From the NCBI RefSeq assembly GCF_910592395.1, contig NC_088317.1:8806001-8870000 (forward strand): a stretch of 64,000 nt of DNA, read 5' to 3'. Below, piece after piece: positions 21,825-33,093 of the stretch (positions within the stretch are counted from its first letter, which is position 1; each line of letters starts with the position of its first letter). A model generated the notes under the pieces. The model saw only the letters and a list, made by a program, of their open reading frames with translations. It was not told the DNA's origin and did not search any database. The position numbers and the translations under genes were made by a program. Source of the stretch: Lineus longissimus (lineage: Eukaryota > Nemertea > Pilidiophora > Heteronemertea > Lineidae).

Positions 21825-24800
21825 TGTGTCTGTGACCATGAAAAGTAGGTCAAATCAAAAACCCGGGTCATACGTCATCTAACCTTATAAGATACACCGA
21901 CCTAACAAATTTCGTCCTTCTACGTACAACCATTAGCTTCAAAAGGGCAAAAAAAGAATTTCCATGATGGCCGCCAGGAGGCCAGAAGGTAGGTCAGATC
22001 GCGAAAAAAAATATGTCTGGGCATATTGCCTAAAGCTACCATCACACCAAGCTTTAGCCATCTAGCCCTAGCGATAAGGAAACGTGCTCCGCTAACGGAC
22101 GACGACGACGGATGACGGACGCCACGGTATCGTATAAGCTCCCCAGAGGTGAGCTAAAACATAGAAGCGGCACCGTTTTAATCTACACCCCAAACGGGGG
22201 TTCTCCTGCCCAGGAGGAGGAATTTACATAACTAGTAACAAGTAAGTAAGATTACGAAACGTACCGCGCTAACATACGCCGACGATGACAATGACGGTAG
22301 CCACGTCATCGAATAACAAAAAAATGCCTCTTAATGGAAATGACCACCAAAGTAAACAAACACACTGAGCATTTAAACCTATACGCCTAATCCTTTTCAT
22401 ACTGCACTATCATGTTTTTACATGCACAACACTGGCGAAAATCTCATATAACATATGTGAGCCGTGATATACAAATGTTTTGCTCAAACACCTTTAATGT
22501 CCAACCCTTACGCACTTGCAAAACATGCGAAATGTCTCGAATGCCAATTTCCCCGTAGATTATACGTACTGAATAAATGGCCCCTTACCTCCAAGGTTTT
22601 GTTGTCCACATATATATATGTTACGTTACAAAACCAACACACAAAATGCAACTCTGGGTAACAATTGGTTCTTGTTATCTGAATCATCTGCACATTGCAG
22701 TTACATTTTGGTCTATGTTATCTGAACCACCTGCAAAAACAGTAGCTAGCATGTGTTTACTGAGCATAATGTGAGGTAGAAATACATGTGGTTCCAACAT
22801 AATAGTATGTGACTACATGATGGAAAACTGTACAATCTAGCTTTCACTCCCATTATTGTGAGTAGGATGGATATGTTTGGATATATTATACATGATCGTA
22901 CAGTCTAGCTCATATTAATATCAACACCTAATTCAAACTTATTCTTCCACACTTATGACAGAAATGTAATGAAACAGGTTTTTCATTATGTAATCGGTCA
23001 TTTAAAAAACTCTTACAAAACAACTTTTTTATTTCTAACTTTTTTGGAAAAAATCTCCATAAAATGACGGAGCACACAATTATAAGACCATTAGTGTTTT
23101 ATTTCATCGAAATCGAAGAAGTTATGGTGGAGACATAACAAAATAAATGCAATTTTATGGGACGCCATTCCAACAATAGAACACACCTTCTTCGCGCCTA
23201 CTGTTTTGATCTAAGTTGGCTCTCTTAAAATTGCCATATCTAGAGTACCGACCAAGACCAAGATTCTTAGAACTTTGTGTTTTATCATTCAAAAGAGTTC
23301 GAAATAAAAACTTTTTTTATAAGGGTTAAGTGGTAGATTACATAATGAAAAACTTATGCAATCACATTCCTGCTATCATGTCTGATTAGAAAACAATTTT
23401 TTTGACAATATGCTAAAAACGCATTGAATTTGGTCAATTACTTGGCAAGAAATCGTATGAAATAGGTGTTGATATAATATGAACTAGAATTTACATATTG
23501 CAAAGATAAATAATCCACCAATTCAAGGCCAGCAACTCTTGCGTTGGGATGGGGTTTCCAACCAAAAATTGCCAATTTTGAGCTACCGTGTAGTTTTCAA
23601 TGTCACACCACAGAAGCAAATGCATTCATATGTACTGGGACATTGGGACGCTGCATGTTTGCAAACATCAACCCATCAGTTACTTTTCTGTTCGAGCTGC
23701 AGGTACTTCAGTTAATTATATCATTGGATAGTTTTATATAAATACATTGTACATAGTATCCAAACAAAGCAGTTTGAAGATCAGAATTTTTTACTTTTTT
23801 CCGAGTTGTAGCATGATCAGCGGAGAAAATTTAACAAAATCACACTGTTTCAGAGTGTACACTGAATTCAGCTGGCTCAGAATATTGTTAATAGAAAACA
23901 CGGTGGAAAACCGTAGCGGTTTAGCGACCAAATGTACGGTTTAACGAACTGCCGCTTATGCACTCTAGCAGACGACGTGAGTTGAAAAGCAGTACATGAA
24001 ATAAAATATAGAAGATATGAATACATTTTTGCGATGTAGCGCAGACCTGCCTACCTTACCTTGGCTCAATGTGTAATCATGATCCAAAAAAGTGTAAAAT
24101 CAAGGGAACTATGTGTAATGTCGAAATAGTAAGTAATAAAAAAGAGCAAAATTCGAACAGCAAAGTGTAATTTCATTTTATGTCTACTCATACCATGACT
24201 ACACCCTGGACTCTCTGAAATAAAGAAAAAAAACCGTCAGACGTTTCTTATACAAATCATTTAACACACGAGTACAATATTATCTGGACAGACCCTACAT
24301 ACGGGAGAATCCAACTTATCTCGACGCGAGTCCATGTCATAAACATTTTTCTGAGTTCTAATAATACCGTTATGTAGTAGGGGTAGCATGGTAGATCGAA
24401 CAGCTTGTATTACCTAATGGTGGTTTTCATGGGCCTGCCTTTTGTAGGCCTTTAGTCCCTCAATAGAATGATGTAAAGGCTAGAAATGTCTATGAGGCAG
24501 GACTTCAACTTGTCCAGCGCGCTAGATTGAGGGGTATAATAATCGTAAACGATCGTAAAAGCTTTAGTTAAGAGGCTTTGGTATTAGGACGACTAGATGA
24601 AATAGTTATAGTGAATAACCGTAAGCCACAATTTGTATTGCGATTACTTTATTCTGTAATGCACTATTAACCTTTTATTCAAACACAATGTACGGTAACG
24701 AAATCATTTAACATGTACTGAGCAGACTACTCGTCATTTTTGGGGTCAGAAAGGACCTCTAAACCATCAACTTGCTCTTCATCTTCAATAACTAGGTCAT

Positions 24801-25744
24801 TGATACCGATATTAGCATATTCTGCCACAAGGCCACTTGCACGCCAGGCAACACGCACTGCCTCATCAACAATTCTCTCCCACGCTAGTCCAATCATTCT
24901 TACAACTCCTCTACGCGATATAGGCGGACAGTTTCCGTCATCGTCCGTGTTTCCTACCTTCCACGCCTTCCAGATCGCCCTCAGTCTCGATTTAAAAGCA
25001 TACAAGATCGTTAAATCCAGTGGTTGGAAACGCGAAGTACAACCTCCGGTAACAAAGTCCATGACACCTCCCAAGTTCTCTGCTGCTTCTCGAAACAGTC
25101 CATTAAGGTGAGTGGGATACCGGTCCACAACTAGCAAAAATGCAGCTCCATCAATGAAGTCGGTGAGCACTGTTTCAGCCCATTGAACTAACGATTCGAT
25201 TCTAGTCCATTCATTTGGGCTGGATGTTAGCTGAAGAGAAATATGCAAATGTTCAGTTCTTCATCGACGGAAATCTAAACAGTTTTACTAGATTACAACT
25301 TTCTCAGTCACTACTAATAGGCACAAGGAAAGAGCGGATTTGTACCTAGTAGGATGTTGTGTTGATATGACTTACACTAACGCTTTCTGGTGCATGCTCC
25401 CTCAGTTCTCGCATAACACGTCCGTGCGGAATTAGTCTAGGGAAATTAATATCGGCAATTATGTTCCTCCCATCAGCCGCAATCAGTAAAGTGACTGTAC
25501 ATCCTTCTTTCGGGTTGCCCCTGGAAGATGGAATATCGGTGTCGCGGTTTCCTTTGTTGCCCATCGAGTAGTTCGGAGGAAAGTCAAAACGGACGAACGT
25601 TTGATTCATATTGAAAATATGATGGTTGAATGTTCTGTTCTCGTAACGTGTCCGCAACTTGTCTCTGAAATGCTTCCACAAGTTCTGCAGCTTCCGTTGT
25701 CTCTTTTTGGAGTCTTTTGTGGCGCGCTGTAACTTATTCGATGC
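21825..25744. repeat. Inverted duplication, arm A
   Basis: On the opposite strand it matches 53725-58770. Checked anchors: the CGCCACGGTATCGTATAAGC segment (22113) against 58471; the MITE ends; TAATGGTGGTTTTCATGGGC (24417) against 54955; and the pogo exons. The arm contains an AGGTCA-type repeat, a MITE and the 3' half of pogo copy 2. It lacks the solo LTR and the 327-bp MITE found in arm B, so it shows their empty sites. Confidence 0.85.
22901..23491. mobile_element. Foldback MITE, copy B
   Basis: CAGTCTAGCTCATATTAATA at the left end is matched in inverse by ..TATAATATGAACTAGAATT at the right, with TA on both sides (22899-22900, 23492-23493). 591 bp, no ORF. Same family as 12558-12918, and allelic in position to 55888-56501 in the other duplication arm. 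Confidence 0.75.
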
Positions 25745-26074
25745 CTGAAATGAAATAAGCATGTCTATTACACGGACCGAAAGTGAATGAAATGGGATGA
25801 CGCCGTTAGGGTCAACGAACAATAGAAACGTAATACATTAATATGATTCACCTGTGCATGCATCCTTTCAGCCATGACTGTGATGCCCTAAAGTCCAGTC
25901 TATGGGGGCGGTCCCTATGTAAATGTTCCATATCTCCATCTGGCAATTCCCCGATCCACTGACGAAATTCCCTCGTTGCTTGTCCTGTGAGATCTTGCCC
26001 AGCTACGGGAAAACCCAGCGTCCTTCTATTTTGATACCAGTCTGCTAGAGAATCTTCCACCTCGGGCCAGAAAC
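24727..26074 (-). pseudogene. pogo copy 2 transposase, CENP-B HTH and DDE exons
   Basis: Three exons on the minus strand. Exon 2, about 26074-25852, holds FWPEVEDSLADWYQNRRT and GFPVAGQDLTGQATREFRQW (CENP-B HTH), donor AG|gtgaat. Exon 3, 25744-25376, has acceptor tttcag and contains IFNMNQTFVRFDFPPN, CTVTLLIAADGR and a donor gtaagt. Exon 4, 25230-24727, has acceptor ctcttcag and contains FLLVVDRYPTHLNG (second Asp), GCTSRFQPLDLTILYAFKSR (third Asp) and an acidic end (DLVIEDEEQVD..SDPKNDE). No internal stop is seen. The first catalytic residue, normally NMDET/DQT, is Asn (NMNQT). Exon 1 lies at 32767-33093, beyond the DIRS insertion in intron 1. Confidence 0.85.
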
Positions 26075-26160
26075 CTTTAAGCACAAACAATGGCTAATTA
26101 TCAGCTGTATTCAATCATAAGACTTTTCAGTGAAAAAGCGAACATTTTGTGTCATTCAAA

Positions 26161-26330
26161 CTTACCTATGGAACACTTTTGCATGTTACTCCATTTGGGC
26201 TCAAACACAAGAGTATCCCTTTAATTTTCTAAAGGGAGAACTGAGTTAACAGCTCGGCCGCCAGGCGGCGCCCTGACCGATCCCGCGAGATCGCGCCGAT
26301 CTCATGCCGCCATATTCAGTCTTTACTCTT
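26161..26330 (+). repeat. DIRS inverted terminal repeat, left
   Basis: CTTACCTATGGAACACTTTT .. GCTCGGCCGCCAGGCGGC .. AGTCTTTACTCTT is the near-exact reverse complement of 32250-32423, with only a few substitutions over about 170 bp. Unlike pogo or Harbinger TIRs, the extreme ends outside it (26143-26160) differ between left and right. Confidence 0.9.
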
Positions 26331-26626
26331 GTGCTTCTACGAAGCACATCGTTTTTTCAAAACTGCCGTGAATTCGATTTAAAACCAAATTCAACCAGCC
26401 AAGTCTAGACGATTTTTGGGTACATTCACCTACGGAGTAGACCGCCAAACTAATCTTGGCATTAGTATTGTCCAGTCTATTTAATTATAGACATTTTCTT
26501 AGCTAGCTTAGTCGACCCGGCTCCATTATTTTGATCTTGGTAGGGTAGAGTTAAGTAGGCTAATCTCCGCTCTATTGTAATGAACAAGACTCAGATCCAT
26601 TGCAATAGTGTTTAATTCAAGTAGGC

Positions 26627-28668
26627 ATGTTTTCCTTTCCATTAATTATTGCGTCCTTTCTGGCCTACTTGGGGTTCCCAGTGTTTTTATTGTCATTGGT
26701 ACCATTTTTTATATGGCGTACCCCTCCGACGGCATCCTTTGTCTCACCACAAAGGAATGCGTCTGGTGGCGGGAAACGGGCCGCGAAGACGCCTAAACCC
26801 TCTTCCGGTTCCGTTTCCGGGCATATAACCCGGAGGTCTAGCAAACCTCCCGCCACCTGCCCTTCCGTCAGCCGAGTTCCGGTTCCGGCCGCGGCTGCGA
26901 AGGATGCGGGATCTGACATTATTAATGTCTGTGGTCCCAAGGGAGACTTACATCCAATAAGTCTCCAAGGGTTTAATATACCCCGGACCTCAGGGAACCT
27001 TCCGGTTCCTCTGTCGTCCGCTCCCCCGAGTACAAGCCCTTTGTACCCGCGGGAGCACACTGCTTCCGGTCCGCCGATTGCAGTTCCGGTTACTGACGCG
27101 GGTTCCCGTTTTTCAGTAACCGAAGACTACTGGGGGTTTTTCTCAGTCTTTACTGCGAAATAACCCCAGTCCTCACGGACACAGTAGAGTAGGGCCGGAC
27201 TTTATAACGCCACCTCCGAAACGCCATGCGTCTTCGGTAACAGCGTTTCCGCCCTCCGTACCTCCTTCTAAAAGGGCATCCGGTAGCTCCATACCGGCGA
27301 AGGAGTTACGGGCATTTCCGGTTTCGGACTTCGTCCTACCGGAAATGCAGGCACCTTCCTACGTTGGCCAACCTCTTGGGTGGAACCAACCGGAAGTGCC
27401 ACCCCCTCCTCGTAGCAGAGGCGTCGTTCCCATGGAACGAGCTACGCAGAGAGGACATCTGAACTCTGGTTCAGAATATGGGCATCTTCCGCTTCCGGAA
27501 GACCCATTCGCCCGTACATACGGCTTCCAGGGTTCGCTTATGCGCTCACCCTCGCCTCAACCGCCCGTCGTTGAGAGAAGCCGCACGTCGGGTCCGGAAC
27601 CCGAGTCGGGACAGCAACTGTCCCAGCTCATCCAGATGGTAGCAGGTCTTACTGATAGACTCAGCCATCTGGAGCAGGGTTCCGGTTCCTCTGGTGCGCC
27701 TGGTCCCATTAGATAGCCACCATCCGACTCCTCTATTTTAGAGGAATTTTCTGAGAACGAGAGTTCTCAGCCAGGCTACCGCTCCCCCAATCAGGAGGAG
27801 CTGTCACCAGAGGAGGCCAGTATCTTGTCGGATATGAGGACACTCAGATCCTTGATCAGAGCGTACCTCCCGCAGGATCTGTGCCCTACCCCGCCGGAAC
27901 TGCCAGCCTTGTCAACACCGACCTTTTCACTCTGGGGACAGGAAGTGGATCCCAATCCACAGGTTTCTGAAGGCTCCACTCGGGCACTTGAATTCCTTCC
28001 TCCCTCCCCGTCGGTGGTAGCAGTCTCTGAACTTTTGGAGCGTACAATCAGAGACTCACAAGGCGCACACCAACGTACTTCCATCCCTGTCCTTCCGGCA
28101 GTCGGACCGGAAGCTTGGTGTAAACCGGGGAAGTTGTTCACGGCACAACTTCCTCCCGTTAGGCAGTACCGCGCTGACTATTATCGAGTCAGCTCGGCCG
28201 GCTGTCCAGCTGCAGCATCGACTTCCATATTAAAGGACGATGTACAGCTGGACCAACTCGTGCCTAGGGTGACCTCCTCCTCGGCTTACCGAGACCTTAG
28301 AGCACAAGAGGGTCTGGCCAAAAACACGTTAGCGGTGCTCCCCTGTTCGCAGATTCTGTACAAGAGGCGGCTCAAGCACAGAAAGATTGTGACAAATTAT
28401 ATGCCCCCACTGTTACACAGAGGGCCAATACCTCTCTACCCAACGCTAGAAAGATAGAGAGGCCCCAGCAGGCATCGGGTTCAATCCCGTACGCCAGGCA
28501 GGTCCTGTCTAGGCCTACCCCACCTAGTCAGCCTGCTCCTGCTGGATCCTTCCGACGGGAAGCGGAGGGTCGCCGGACTGGAAAGAGGAAAAATACTTCC
28601 TCTAACCAGGGTGGATCCGGTCCGACTAAGCACTCCTTTCGCCCAAGGGGTGCTGGCCGGAAGAGGTG
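26627..28668 (+). pseudogene. DIRS gag-like ORF(s), interrupted
   Basis: 26627-27163 encodes a Pro/Ser-rich basic protein (PQRNASGGGKRAAKTP). The region from 27345 encodes a gag-like protein: a Pro-rich lead, QLSQLIQMVAGLTDRLSHLE (coiled coil), a TAG at 27714-27716 in the same frame, then SPEEASILSDMRTLRSLIRA, DQLVPRVTSSSAYRDLRA and YKRRLKHRK. A basic tail (FRREAEGRRTGKRK .. RPRGAGRKR) ends at a TGA near 28668 in another frame. Nucleocapsid function is inferred from position before RT. The first residues (MFSFPLIIASFL) are hydrophobic and may be non-coding leader. Confidence 0.65.
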
Positions 28669-28750
28669 ACTCCCCCCTCCTTTCTCCTCCCGGACGCTAA
28701 AAGGAGCCGACTCCGGTAGTCGGGGGCGGTCTGCAAAAATTTGCAGACAT

Positions 28751-30786
28751 TTGGGACGATTGGTGCCCAAAGGGGTCCCCAGTCCCAAACATGTTGAGGT
28801 ACGGAGTGAAACTAGATTTCAACCGTCCCCCCCCCCCCCCCCGACTACCATATATCCAACCCCAGTTCAGCCACCGAAGGACCCAGTCAAGGCCTCTGCC
28901 CTCCAAGCAGAGGTCGCGACATTACTGGAGAAGCAAGCTATCCAGGTCCTTCAAGATCCATGCTCCCCCGGCTTTTACAGCCACGTTTTCTTGGTTCCCA
29001 AGAAAGCAGGGACATGGAGGCTGATCATATACCTTTCCAGGTTAAACACCTTCTTGAATGTTCCTCATTTCAAGATGGAAACCACCAGGTCTATAGCAAC
29101 GGCGATACAGCCCAACGATTGGGCGGTATCGATGGATTTAACGGATACGTACTTACATGTACCGATCCATCCAGACTATCAACACTTCCTTCGATTCCAT
29201 TACGAAGGAAAGACGTATCAATTCAGGGCCCTGCCGTTCGGTCTGGCATCGGCACCCCTAATTTTTACGATGATAGTCACAGCCTTCGTCGCTCCCTTTC
29301 ACGTGATGGGGTTCAAGCTCCATCACTACCTAGACGATTGGCTACTCCGTTGCAAATCGCGGGAACTACTACTGCAACAACTTCAGGTTCTAAAGCAAAA
29401 AGTAGTTTCCGCAGGTTGGATTATCAACGAAACAAAGTCAGAATTCATACCATCCCAAGACTTCGTTTACGTTGGAGTTCGGTTCCTTACGGCCATAGGG
29501 AAAATGCTGCCCCCCCCCCCCCCCCCCTAGACAGGATAAAGAAAATTCTTCATCTCGTCACAGAATTCAGAGGAAGGACTCAAGCTCCCGCAAGCCGATG
29601 CTTGAGCCTTTTGGGACTTCTGAATTCGGCAGCAGACCAAATCCCCCTTGGCCGTCTATATATGCGTCCCATCCAGATGTTTCTAATGTCTCTATGGAAA
29701 CCCCACAGGGACCCATTAGACAAGTTGGTATTGATACCTCAATACCTACTCAAGAACGTCTGGAACTTCTGGGAGTCGGAGACTCGTCTCCAAAGCGGTG
29801 TAGATCTTGCTCCACCGCCCCCAGAAGTGTCCTTGTTCACAGATGCTTCCCTACTAGGGTGGGGAGCACATCTGAACAACGGGGACATGTCCATAAGGGG
29901 TCTATGGACAAGGGAGGAGACCATTCTTCCAATAAATATATTGGAAATGAAGGCTGTCCTTCTTGCCGTGAGGGCTCTTTCCCTTCGCCTGAAGAATCGG
30001 AGAGTAACCCTGTTCTCCGACAATTCTACAGTAGTAGCATATGTCAGGAGACAGGGAGGCACAAAGTCCGGCATTCTTTGCCAGCTAACTTGGGAGCTTT
30101 ACCATCTTTGTGCCGACCTTGGAGTATCGATATGTGCCAGACACATACCGGGCAATCGCAACATCCTTGCCGACGCCCTGTCCCGTCAGAACAAGCTAGT
30201 TCAGACAGAGTGGACACTCCATCAGGAGATTGTAGACGACCTTTGTCGCCTTTGGCAATCTCCGAAGGTAGATCTGTTCGCCACCAGGCTGAACAATCCC
30301 ATCTATTACTCTCCACTTCCGGACGAAGAGGCCATGGAAGTCGACAGCCTTACAGCCTCTTGGGTCGGGCTGAACGCATATGCGTTTCCACCCCTCCCTC
30401 TCATCCAACCAGTCCTGAACAAGATCTTGACCAGCCACCCGGTGAGAATAACTCTCATCGCACCTTGCTGGCCAAATCAGGCCTGGTTCCCAGCCTTGCT
30501 GGAGCTCCTGATAGACCACCCCAGGAGTCTTCCTACTTGGAAGCACCTCCTGTGGCACCCCCTGGGGAGATGCTACCACCAGAACCCTGAATTTTTCAAG
30601 TTTCACGCCTGGAACTTATCCAGTTGCATCTCCACCAGAGAGGCTTTTCGGACATCGCTGTCAAGCGCATGTCCGCACCTCAAAGGGGGTCTACCCTTGA
30701 TGTGTATCAAGGAAAGTGGTCTACCTTCACTTCCTGGTGCAGGGAGAACGGAGTTAATCCGATCTCTCCCTTTATATACAGATTAG
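28751..30786 (+). pseudogene. DIRS reverse transcriptase-RNase H, one homopolymer frameshift
   Basis: RT in frame 28751-29530: FLVPKKAGTWRLIIYLSRLN, VSMDLTDTYLHVPIHP (motif A), FRALPFGLASAPLIF (motif B) and HHYLDDWLL (motif C), then FVYVGVRFL. At a C run of about 18 (29509-29527) the frame shifts; the downstream frame starts LDRIKKILHLV and carries RNase H: VSLFTDASLLGWGAHL (Asp), ILEMKAVLLAV (Glu), FSDNSTVVAYVRR (Asp) and ICARHIPGNRNILADALSR (His/Asp). It ends at 30784-30786, overlapping the recombinase ORF. A similar C run at 28830-28845 does not break the frame. It makes cDNA from element RNA. Confidence 0.88.
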
Positions 30787-31678
30787 TTGATTTCCTTATT
30801 GAATTATTCACGGAAAGACAACTATCTGTCACGGTTATAAAAGTGTACAAGTCCGCCATCGCTTCTACCCTCCGTGTTTTAAGCACCTGGGATCTTCGTT
30901 GGGAGGACCAAATAACCCCTCTTTTCAGAGGAATGTTATTAGAGCGTCCTAGACCGGTTCACAACACCCCTAAATGGGACCTTTCTGTTGTCCTTAAGGT
31001 GCTCATGAGGCATCCTTTTGAACCCATGTCTATTTCATCGATGAAATATCTGACACTCAAAACGGTCTTTCTAGTAGCCTTGGCTACCGCCCAACGGAGA
31101 TCAGAGCTCCATGCACTTTCTTTTAAGAAGCTGGCTTTTAGAGAGGGAGGGGAGGTTATCCTGGCTTTCATACCAGGATTTCTGGCGAAGAACCAGGGAC
31201 CGGCCGCCTCTCGGCCCCCGGTTACTATTCCCTCTCTGTCAGGAACGATCTCTTATGATCTTCCTGACAGAACTTTATGTCCCGTCAGGGCCCTAAAGTT
31301 CTACATAAATAGGACAAAACCTCCCGGTATCCGCCAGGGGAGAGAGCGTTTGTTTTTGTCCTATAAGGAGGGAAATAAACGAGAGATAGCGGCCGCCACT
31401 ATTTCAAGGTGGATTGTGGAGACTATTCGTCTTTCCTACAACACCTTGAAGACTTCCTCTGATCTTCGTTCGCTAGCTAACATCTCAGCGCACGAAGTTA
31501 GAGCACTAGCCACCTCCTGGGCTAACTAGCGAAGAGTTGCTCTTCAAGAAGTCGTTTCCGCTGCATGTTGGAGTAATCACTCCACATTCTCTCGTTTCTA
31601 CCTACGAGACGTTTCTTCCCTCGTAGATGGCATGCACACAATCGGCCCGATTGTGTCTGCGGGGCATGTTGTTTGATC
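30624..31678 (+). pseudogene. DIRS tyrosine recombinase, stop codon before the catalytic Tyr
   Basis: The frame opens at 30624 and holds LDVYQGKWSTFTSWC, FLIELFTERQLSVTVIKVYK (SAM-like DNA-binding half), then ALATAQRRSELHALSF (first catalytic Arg), LCPVRALKFYI and ISAHEVRALATSWA (His-x-x-Arg). A TAG at 31527-31529 follows; the same frame then continues with VALQEVVSAACW and FSRFYLRDVSS, which carries the nucleophilic Tyr, ending at a TGA near 31676. The enzyme would insert the circular cDNA into the genome. As read, the protein lacks the nucleophile. Confidence 0.88.
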
Positions 31679-32104
31679 CTGGCTGGATCAAAAAAGGGGG
31701 GGAAGCCCGACTGAAGAGTCAAACGCGCATCTTGCGCCATTTTTGATATGCCCTATCTTCAACAATCCAGGCAACCCCTAGTAGACTAGAAAGGACGCAA
31801 TTTCTTATTGTTGTTTAGCAATAACTCATTCTACACCCTTGAACATGCCTTACTTGCTCTAAGCTCTGTTGCCGGAAAGAAGATGGTTTTATTACGCAAT
31901 TCTAGCGCTTTCCGGAGAATGGGTCTATTACTCTCTATAATATGATTGTAATACCGAGATCAAAATACCGGTCCTCCGGTTCTCCCCATTTCTTTCCCCT
32001 GGCGGTCCTCCTTAGCTAATATGCCGGTGGTGCCTCCTGGATGGAACAACCTCAGCCATAGGTAAGTCCTCGTTTCCCACCTCCAATAGGTTGCTGGGAT
32101 TCGA

Positions 32105-32201
32105 TGCAAAAGTGTTCCATAGGTAAGTTTGAATGACACAAAATGCCAATTTCCTTACAAGAAATGGCCATTTTGTTAGTTCATACTTACCTATGGAACA
32201 C
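32105..32201 (+). repeat. DIRS internal complementary region
   Basis: 32105-32145 is the reverse complement of the left terminus (26143-26183), and 32146-32201 is the reverse complement of the right terminus (about 32405-32460). The two are directly adjacent, so the block is an inverted image of the joined element ends. In DIRS-1 this region templates completion of the ends and formation of the circular intermediate. It supports placing the element in the DIRS1 group rather than Ngaro or PAT, which have split direct repeats. Confidence 0.85.
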
Positions 32202-32249
32202 GGCCCTCCCGCCGTCCCCACAAACGGGACATACTCTTTATTAACGCTC

Positions 32250-32423
32250 AAGAGTAAAGACTAAATATGGCGGCATGAGATCGGCGCGATCTCGCGGGAT
32301 CGGTCAGGGCGCCGCCTGGCGGCCGAGCTGTTAACTCAGTTCTCCCTTTTGAAAATTAAAGGGATACTCTTGTGTTTGAGCCCAAATGGAGTAACATGCA
32401 AAAGTGTTCCATAGGTAAGTATG
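32250..32423 (-). repeat. DIRS inverted terminal repeat, right
   Basis: Reverse complement of 26161-26330. It begins AAGAGTAAAGACTAAATATGG and ends ..GTGTTCCATAGGTAAG. Outside it, 32424-32460 carries a short hairpin (CCATTTCCTG / AAGGAAATGG) that is copied in the internal complementary region. Confidence 0.9.
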
Positions 32424-32651
32424 AACTAACAAAATGGCCATTTCCTGTAAGGAAATGGGCAGTTTATGCTAAATAAAAGAGATCAAAATCTTTATTTAGA
32501 CTGGCTGAACGTTGTAAAAATAACTAAATAGGTGATTACATCTTATGCAGTTCATTGACTGGAGTCAGTAATGTTATGCACGATATGCAATGTTACCTTG
32601 ATGCCAGCTCACGACCCGGGGGGAACTCGAAACTGCTAAATTTTGAGAATT

Positions 32652-32706
32652 GAAGCTTATTCCCACCTTAGGTTTTAACCGGGCCGTTCAAAACTCCCCA
32701 TTTTTA
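32652..32706. repeat. Short dispersed repeat, copy 2
   Basis: Partner of 970-1022. It lies inside pogo copy 2 intron 1, just beyond the DIRS right end and before exon 1 (minus strand). Confidence 0.5.
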
Positions 32707-32766
32707 CAAGCGTTTCGCGATAGGTTTCCTTTAGCCTGTGGAAATCGATTGCTTACCATTGCCCAG

Positions 32767-33093
32767 TTACCGGTATCTTCTCATTCGTCGTCGTCGTCGT
32801 TGACCCTCTACAAACTCAGTTATAATGTCATCTTCGTTTCTTATCCAGTCCCGAAATGTCGCCGCCCAAATATTTCGGAATCTTGCAAAATGAGTTGGTG
32901 TCTGCCCATGTTCCAGCCCTTCTAAATGAGCTAACCAATATTCATCCAAATAATATATTTTTTGCTGTAAGGAGTATGCCTGAAGCCGTCGCCTTGGCGG
33001 TCCCCCCGCCTTGTCCATCGCCGTATTTAAACAACATGAGCAAAGAACCAAAATAATACAAAAGCAGATCATTCGTCTTCGTTTGGAAAACAA
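32767..33093 (-). CDS. pogo copy 2 transposase, exon 1 (N-terminal HTH)
   Basis: It encodes LQAYSLQQKIYYLDEYWL, TPTHFARFRNIWAATFRDWI (psq-like HTH) and an Arg-rich end (EGQRRRRRMRRYR). It is followed by a GTAACT donor overlapping the apparent stop, so it probably splices to exon 2 at 26074 across the intron now holding the DIRS element. The start is uncertain: MFSKRRRM is the first Met, but MDKAGGPPRRR (about 33024) is as likely by comparison with copy 1. Confidence 0.7.
   Translation of the reverse strand: MFSKRRRMICFCIILVLCSCCLNTAMDKAGGPPRRRLQAYSLQQKIYYLDEYWLAHLEGLEHGQTPTHFARFRNIWAATFRDWIRNEDDIITEFVEGQRRRRRMRRYR

Larger units (their letters stand above)
26143..32460 (+). mobile_element. 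DIRS1-type tyrosine-recombinase retrotransposon
   Basis: 6.3 kb element in intron 1 of pogo copy 2. It has inverted terminal repeats (26161-26330 and 32250-32423), gag-like ORFs, RT-RNase H, a tyrosine recombinase (YR) and an internal complementary region (32105-32201). No integrase, protease or target duplication is seen, as expected for DIRS, which integrates by tyrosine recombination of a circular intermediate. Termini inferred from the extent of the internal complementary region: CATTTTGTGTCATTC on the left, ..GTAAGGAAATGG on the right. Confidence 0.9.

Noticed and set aside
26627-26720. Signal peptide or membrane protein at the start of the DIRS gag-like ORF
   Set aside because: The hydrophobic stretch lies in the AT-rich leader before the GC-rich coding part and is probably untranslated.
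29598-30606. Long alternative-frame ORFs on both strands across the DIRS RNase H region
   Set aside because: The frame carrying TDAS, EMKA, SDNS and ADALSR explains the region; the others are shadows with no motifs.
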